Shown in pieces: positions 60,201-64,000 of a stretch of 64,000 nucleotides of DNA (positions are counted from its first letter, which is position 1; each line of letters begins with the position of its first letter). The translations under genes and the position numbers were made by a program. The notes beneath the pieces were generated by a model that searched no databases, was not told the DNA's origin, and saw nothing but the letters and a program-made list of their open reading frames with translations. This stretch comes from MED-G105 sp038522945. Lineage in GTDB: Bacteria; Pseudomonadota; Alphaproteobacteria; Caulobacterales; Parvularculaceae. Where the stretch lies: assembly GCA_038522945.1 (NCBI GenBank), contig JBCBJV010000004.1, positions 62,001 to 126,000 of the forward strand, read 5' to 3'.

Positions 60201-63182
60201 CTAGAAGCGAACCCCTACACCGAAGCCCCAGCGCCGTGGCTCGAGCAAGAACACATTGGTAAAGTTACCAGCGTTGGAGCCAACATCGAATTGACCCGTA
60301 ATCGCATCGTTATCGGTGATGTTCTGGACAAACGCCCGGATGTACCAGTTTCCATCTTCCGGCTCGAAGCGGATCTGGCCGTTCAGATAAGCGTATCCGT
60401 CGATCCGATCAGCTTCGGTATTGAAGATGTTGGAGTAGAATTCCGTCTGGTAGTACGCATCGATACGCGGAGTAACCAGCCAACCATTGCCCAAGCGAGC
60501 TTCATACTGAACGCCGCCACCAATTTGGAAGTTTGATGCGCCAGGCAGTTCGTTGCCCTCAACGGACACCTCAACACCTGGATCGAGAAGCGTGTAGTTC
60601 GTCAGGCCGCCGTTCGCCGCATTAATGAGCGGCAGCGCGCCACCGATGCTCGCACAGCTGGAGAATGGTGACGCAAACAGCCCGGTAAGCCCTGGGTCAC
60701 CGAGGTCTTGACCAATGAGGCTAGGCGCCCCTTGGTTATCAATCGCACAGTTCAGGCCGAAAGCAACGTCCGCGATAAGGTCAACGCCAGGCTGACCTGC
60801 TGTTGGATTGCGGACGTCAACGGCTGCAAATTCTCCGATATCGGTGTTGAGGTACGAAGCGTTCATATTCAGCGTCCAATGGTCATCTGGCTGCAGAACA
60901 AACTCGCTCTCGATACCGAAGATCGTTGCGTCGATGTTTTCGTTGAATGACGTGGTCCCGATGATCCGGCTAACCTGCAGACCTGAATAGTCATAATAGA
61001 AGCCAGTCAGGTTTGCCTGAAGCATGCCATCAAGGAGAGAGGATTTCACACCAACTTCGTACGAATTGATGATCTCTTGATCATATACCGGTGCCACCGC
61101 CTGAATGTTGGACTGCGGGTTAAAACCACCCGGCTTGAAGCCACGGGTCCATGATGCATAGAACTGAGCATTGTCAGTCGGCGTCCATTGCAGCACCGCC
61201 CGACCAGTCGTTGCATTGAAATCGCCCTCAACGACGCGGAAATCGTTGATCGCGAGTGCATCACCCTGAACCGCTTCATTTGGATCAAGCAGGCCGCGCA
61301 CGCTCTGGGTGCCGAGCGGCACCACAGGAACTGCTCCTGCTGGCAAGGTACCAGTTGCAGACGCAACAAACGTGTCGAGCAGGTTGCCGCGGTCGCGGAC
61401 TGCTTTGGTGTCACGGTTATGGCGAATGCCGCCGGTGAACTTCAGCGTGTCAGAAATGTCCACATACACTTCGCCGAAAAATGAGATGGATTCCAGCGAG
61501 TTATCGTCGGAGTCATTGAAAAAGTAAGGCGTGAAGAAGGCAAAGCCTGTCTGGCCTACCGCAGCTGCAGCTGCCGCTGCCGCTTGGCCGGCAGCAATCT
61601 GCGCATCCGTTGCCGAACCGCCTGCCCCGAGCGTCGCTGCGGCTGCTGCATCCGCCGCCGCTGTTGCTTGTGCTGCTTGCGTAGATAGCGTGCCGGCGAC
61701 AACTGAGAAGTAGTCGAGACCGGTTTGCGCAACCGCATAGTCGGCAAAGCCATTTGATTCCAGGTAGTTTACACCGGCGAGGAAGTTGAACCGGCTATCA
61801 AAGTCAGTTTGAACAATACCTTCGAGTGAGACGTAATCACGCTCGCCAATAGACAGGTCGACTGCCTGGAAATTGTTCGATGTACTTTGGGTGAACCCAC
61901 CAATTGACCCGACGAGCCCATTGTTTGGGCCTTCAATACCGAGGTCAAAATCAGAAAGAGGGAAGCCGTTCGCAAGATAGTTTGCGACGCCTGGGAGAGT
62001 GGCAATCGCAGCAGGAACCGCGAGATCCGGCCCAACACCACCATCAAAGTCATTGCGGGTGGCAATTTTTGAATTGCCCGCGCCCGCGTTCAGTTTGACT
62101 GACCAGTTCTCAAAATCATGCTTGGCATTGATGACAACGTAGGTCTCTTCAGCATCATACTGCGGCGTGAAGTCTTGGTTCACTTGACGCAGATCACTTG
62201 GCTGGGCTTGCCCTTCTACGGGGTTTGCCAAGGAATAAAGACCAAAGGCCGCCGCAGCTGGATCACCCGCGATTAATCCCAACGCTTCAGCAGAGGCGTT
62301 GGCCGCAAACGTTGCGCGGAGATCAACGGCGGAAGTGAAGTCACGCTCGACGCCTGGCTGACACCCTAGGAACGGTTTTAGGGGGCCGTCGGCACAAGCT
62401 TGCTTCTGAGAACGTGCGCGATTGTCGTCTTCGACGAGGTAGCTCGCGGTTATGTCAATTGTGGTGTTGTCCGTTGGCAGCCAGCGCACCGAACCACGGA
62501 TCGAGTTGATGTTCCGGTCATCGATGTCCTGACCATCAAATAGGTTCTCGGTGAAGCCATCGCGCTGAATGGTCGTGCCCGCAAGGCGAACAGCAAGAGC
62601 TTCGGTTAACGGAACGTTCAGCGCACCCTGGAATTTGACGCTGTTGAAATTGCCATATTCAGCATCGGCATAACCTTCGATCGCGTCAGGATTTGCTTTC
62701 GCCGTCACAACATTGATCACACCGCCGGTTGCGTTCCGTCCATACAGCGTGCCCTGCGGACCACGCAGAATTTCGATGCGCTCTACGTCGAAGAATTCGG
62801 TTTCAAACAGACGCGGCGCTGCGATGAATACTTCGTTCACGTGTACTGAGACATTATCCTCGGTAGAAGAACCAACGGCGAGCTGGCCGATGCCACGAAG
62901 GGAAATCGTCGAGGACGTGAATTGGGTCCGGGAGAAGGAGAAGTTCGGGATATTGAACTGAAGGTCTGTGAAGCTTTCCAGCTGACGGTCTTGAAGGTCC
63001 TGGCCGCCGAACGCGGAAACCGCAATCGGAACATCCTGGAGATTTTGCTCCTTGCGCTGCGCGGTGACGACAATTTCATCGCCGATCGACTGAGCTAAGG
63101 CGCCCGTCGTGATCATGGCCGCTGCTGCGCTTCCCGCTAAGAGCCGCGCGGACAATACTTTTAATCCTGTTGTGGTTTTCAT
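60201..63182 (-). CDS. TonB-dependent outer-membrane receptor with alanine-rich insertion
   Basis: 993 residues. Signal peptide ending ALA; a plug domain follows with TonB box DEIVVTAQRKEQNLQDVPIAVS near residue 33. Plug motif LRGIGQLAVGSS and ILRGPQGTLYGRNATGGVINVVT near residue 135, then a 22-strand barrel ending in GVGVRF (terminal aromatic). It imports a nutrient (siderophore, sugar, vitamin or similar) and the substrate cannot be read. Odd: residues of about 489-547 are almost pure alanine-rich helix (AAADAAAAATLG, AAAAAAAA) set in an extracellular loop. A CtrA-type site lies 212 bases upstream. AAGGG precedes the ATG. Confidence 0.9.
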   Translation of the reverse strand: MKTTTGLKVLSARLLAGSAAAAMITTGALAQSIGDEIVVTAQRKEQNLQDVPIAVSAFGGQDLQDRQLESFTDLQFNIPNFSFSRTQFTSSTISLRGIGQLAVGSSTEDNVSVHVNEVFIAAPRLFETEFFDVERIEILRGPQGTLYGRNATGGVINVVTAKANPDAIEGYADAEYGNFNSVKFQGALNVPLTEALAVRLAGTTIQRDGFTENLFDGQDIDDRNINSIRGSVRWLPTDNTTIDITASYLVEDDNRARSQKQACADGPLKPFLGCQPGVERDFTSAVDLRATFAANASAEALGLIAGDPAAAAFGLYSLANPVEGQAQPSDLRQVNQDFTPQYDAEETYVVINAKHDFENWSVKLNAGAGNSKIATRNDFDGGVGPDLAVPAAIATLPGVANYLANGFPLSDFDLGIEGPNNGLVGSIGGFTQSTSNNFQAVDLSIGERDYVSLEGIVQTDFDSRFNFLAGVNYLESNGFADYAVAQTGLDYFSVVAGTLSTQAAQATAAADAAAAATLGAGGSATDAQIAAGQAAAAAAAAVGQTGFAFFTPYFFNDSDDNSLESISFFGEVYVDISDTLKFTGGIRHNRDTKAVRDRGNLLDTFVASATGTLPAGAVPVVPLGTQSVRGLLDPNEAVQGDALAINDFRVVEGDFNATTGRAVLQWTPTDNAQFYASWTRGFKPGGFNPQSNIQAVAPVYDQEIINSYEVGVKSSLLDGMLQANLTGFYYDYSGLQVSRIIGTTSFNENIDATIFGIESEFVLQPDDHWTLNMNASYLNTDIGEFAAVDVRNPTAGQPGVDLIADVAFGLNCAIDNQGAPSLIGQDLGDPGLTGLFASPFSSCASIGGALPLINAANGGLTNYTLLDPGVEVSVEGNELPGASNFQIGGGVQYEARLGNGWLVTPRIDAYYQTEFYSNIFNTEADRIDGYAYLNGQIRFEPEDGNWYIRAFVQNITDNDAITGQFDVGSNAGNFTNVFLLEPRRWGFGVGVRF

Positions 63183-63540
63183 TGGTATTTACCCTTTTGA
63201 AACACCCCTCCCAGACGGGGCAAGTAGCGATCGGAAACTCGCTTTAATAGTTAACCTTTTGCTTCTCTGGCCTAAGAGGTCCAGCACAGCTTGGTACGCC
63301 AACTCAGTCCGCTGTCTGACAGTCGCAAAAATGCAACAAACAACCGTACGACTTTTTGCAGCGCAACATCACAGATAGACTAGATCGATACCGTTAAGGC
63401 ACGATTAATCATGAATGCCAGGTTACAAAAATGAGCTCATTCACGGCCACTCGTTCTAACCAAGTGGTCAATTTACAACGGTGATTTGGAAGAGCACAGC
63501 CCGATGTACCCGTTTCAGTTTGCCTTGCATGGCAAGCTAC
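63183..63540. other. Gap of 358 bp upstream of the TonB receptor
   Basis: No gene is seen. It lies between the TonB receptor start and the kinase stop and should hold the receptor promoter. It contains a perfect CtrA-type site (63394-63408) and AT-rich stretches. I saw no GANTC site close to it. Confidence 0.65.
63394..63408. promoter_or_regulatory. CtrA-type binding site upstream of the TonB receptor
   Basis: TTAAGGCACGATTAA is a perfect TTAA-N7-TTAA, 212 bases before the receptor start. That distance is long for a direct promoter role, so the assignment is weaker than at the other two sites. Confidence 0.45.
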
Positions 63541-64000
63541 TCAGGCGACTTGGCGCTCTGGCTGAATGATTCGCGAGGAAAGGCGCGATTTTGGCAGCAC
63601 GATGTATGCTGATGTTCCCTCGCCGACTTTGCTGTCCAACTTAAAGTTCGCCCCATGAGCCGAACAGATTGCCTGGATCAGCGGGAGGCCGAGCCCCAGA
63701 CCCTCTTTCGATCGACGCAACGACATATCTGACTGGGCGAATGGCTGCGTAATATTTTCAAGCCGGCGCTTTTCAATTCCTGGGCCGTTGTCCCGGACGA
63801 GAATGGCGATGTCGCCCGTTTTGGTAGGCGTCGCCGCGACAATGACCTTGGTCCCTCGGCTGGCAAACTTGATTGAATTGTCAATGAGCTTGGAAATCGC
63901 CCGAGCCATAAGTGACCGGTCGCAGTTTAGTTCGACGCCGTCGGTTTTGACCAATTTGGTAATCTGCGTGTCTGACGCCTCAGCAAGTTTGCTAACGTTC
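63541..64000 (-). CDS. Histidine kinase, C-terminal ATPase domain (5' part beyond the window)
   Basis: The frame is open from the stop at 63541 to the window edge (about 153 codons), so the gene is cut. It is the end of a HATPase_c domain: N box KLIDNSIKFAS, DNGPGIEKRRLENITQPF, and G2 GLGLGLPLIQAIC. The IEKRRL and EGLGLGLPL patterns are close to those of PAS/HWE-free hybrid-type kinases such as DivJ/PleC relatives in alphaproteobacteria, but the sensor and H box are outside. Start and length unknown. Confidence 0.88.
   Translation of the reverse strand, partial: NVSKLAEASDTQITKLVKTDGVELNCDRSLMARAISKLIDNSIKFASRGTKVIVAATPTKTGDIAILVRDNGPGIEKRRLENITQPFAQSDMSLRRSKEGLGLGLPLIQAICSAHGANFKLDSKVGEGTSAYIVLPKSRLSSRIIQPERQVA

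Noticed and set aside
1..64000. CRISPR array or insertion sequence anywhere
   Set aside because: No regularly spaced repeats, transposase or terminal inverted repeats were seen.

Overview
The window is chromosomal DNA of an aerobic alphaproteobacterium, probably a marine or aquatic relative of the Caulobacterales/Parvularculales. Supporting signs are the order rpmH-rnpA-yidC-yihA, a PodJ-like polar organiser, a phasin, a TonB-dependent receptor, TadE-like pilins, and three perfect TTAA-N7-TTAA (CtrA-type) sites in intergenic DNA, two of them next to a GANTC (CcrM-type) site. GC is high (near 60 percent by eye) except in a few genes. No CRISPR array, prophage or insertion sequence was seen.

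Layout. 1-9.6 kb: the end of aconitase, a conserved unknown protein, a DUF885 lipoprotein peptidase, a DmdC-like acyl-CoA dehydrogenase and a large PodJ-like Sel1-repeat membrane protein. 9.7-16 kb: a DUF3429 protein, then a tight run of BASS transporter, D-aminoacylase-like amidohydrolase and a CysK-type synthase, followed by an iron alcohol dehydrogenase. 17-23.3 kb: thioesterase, enoyl-CoA hydratase, acetyltransferase, MltB-type lytic transglycosylase, phasin and bifunctional MnmC. 23.4-31.4 kb: cystathionine beta-synthase, DUF4262, an ArsC/Spx-like protein, an AT-rich sulfotransferase, a redoxin, aquaporin, a YaiI-family protein and a cystathionine gamma-lyase-type enzyme. 31.7-37.5 kb: AGCS symporter, xerC, yihA, yidC, rnpA and rpmH. 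rpmH is only 44 codons.

37.7-44.7 kb: a trio of TVP38 membrane protein, flavin disulfide oxidoreductase and sensor kinase, then divergent gamma-glutamyltransferase and P1 peptidase, and tRNA-Arg(ACG). 44.8-51.5 kb: a leucine/isovalerate degradation locus. Isovaleryl-CoA dehydrogenase and a GntR regulator run one way; methylcrotonyl-CoA carboxylase (both subunits) and HMG-CoA lyase run the other. A GntR-like palindrome lies between them. The one missing step, methylglutaconyl-CoA hydratase, could be supplied by the enoyl-CoA hydratase at 17.8 kb. 51.5-64 kb: PuuB-like oxidase, TraB/GumN protein, TTC38-like TPR protein, Bax-inhibitor-1 protein, RsmB, YbjN-like protein, two TadE-like proteins, a TonB receptor and the 3' end of a histidine kinase cut by the window edge.

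The observations I rate highest are the CtrA/GANTC pairs upstream of the PodJ-like gene and xerC, the probable GntR operator in the leucine locus, and the TVP38-oxidoreductase-kinase trio. Gene functions are family-level calls from the sequence; no database search was made.
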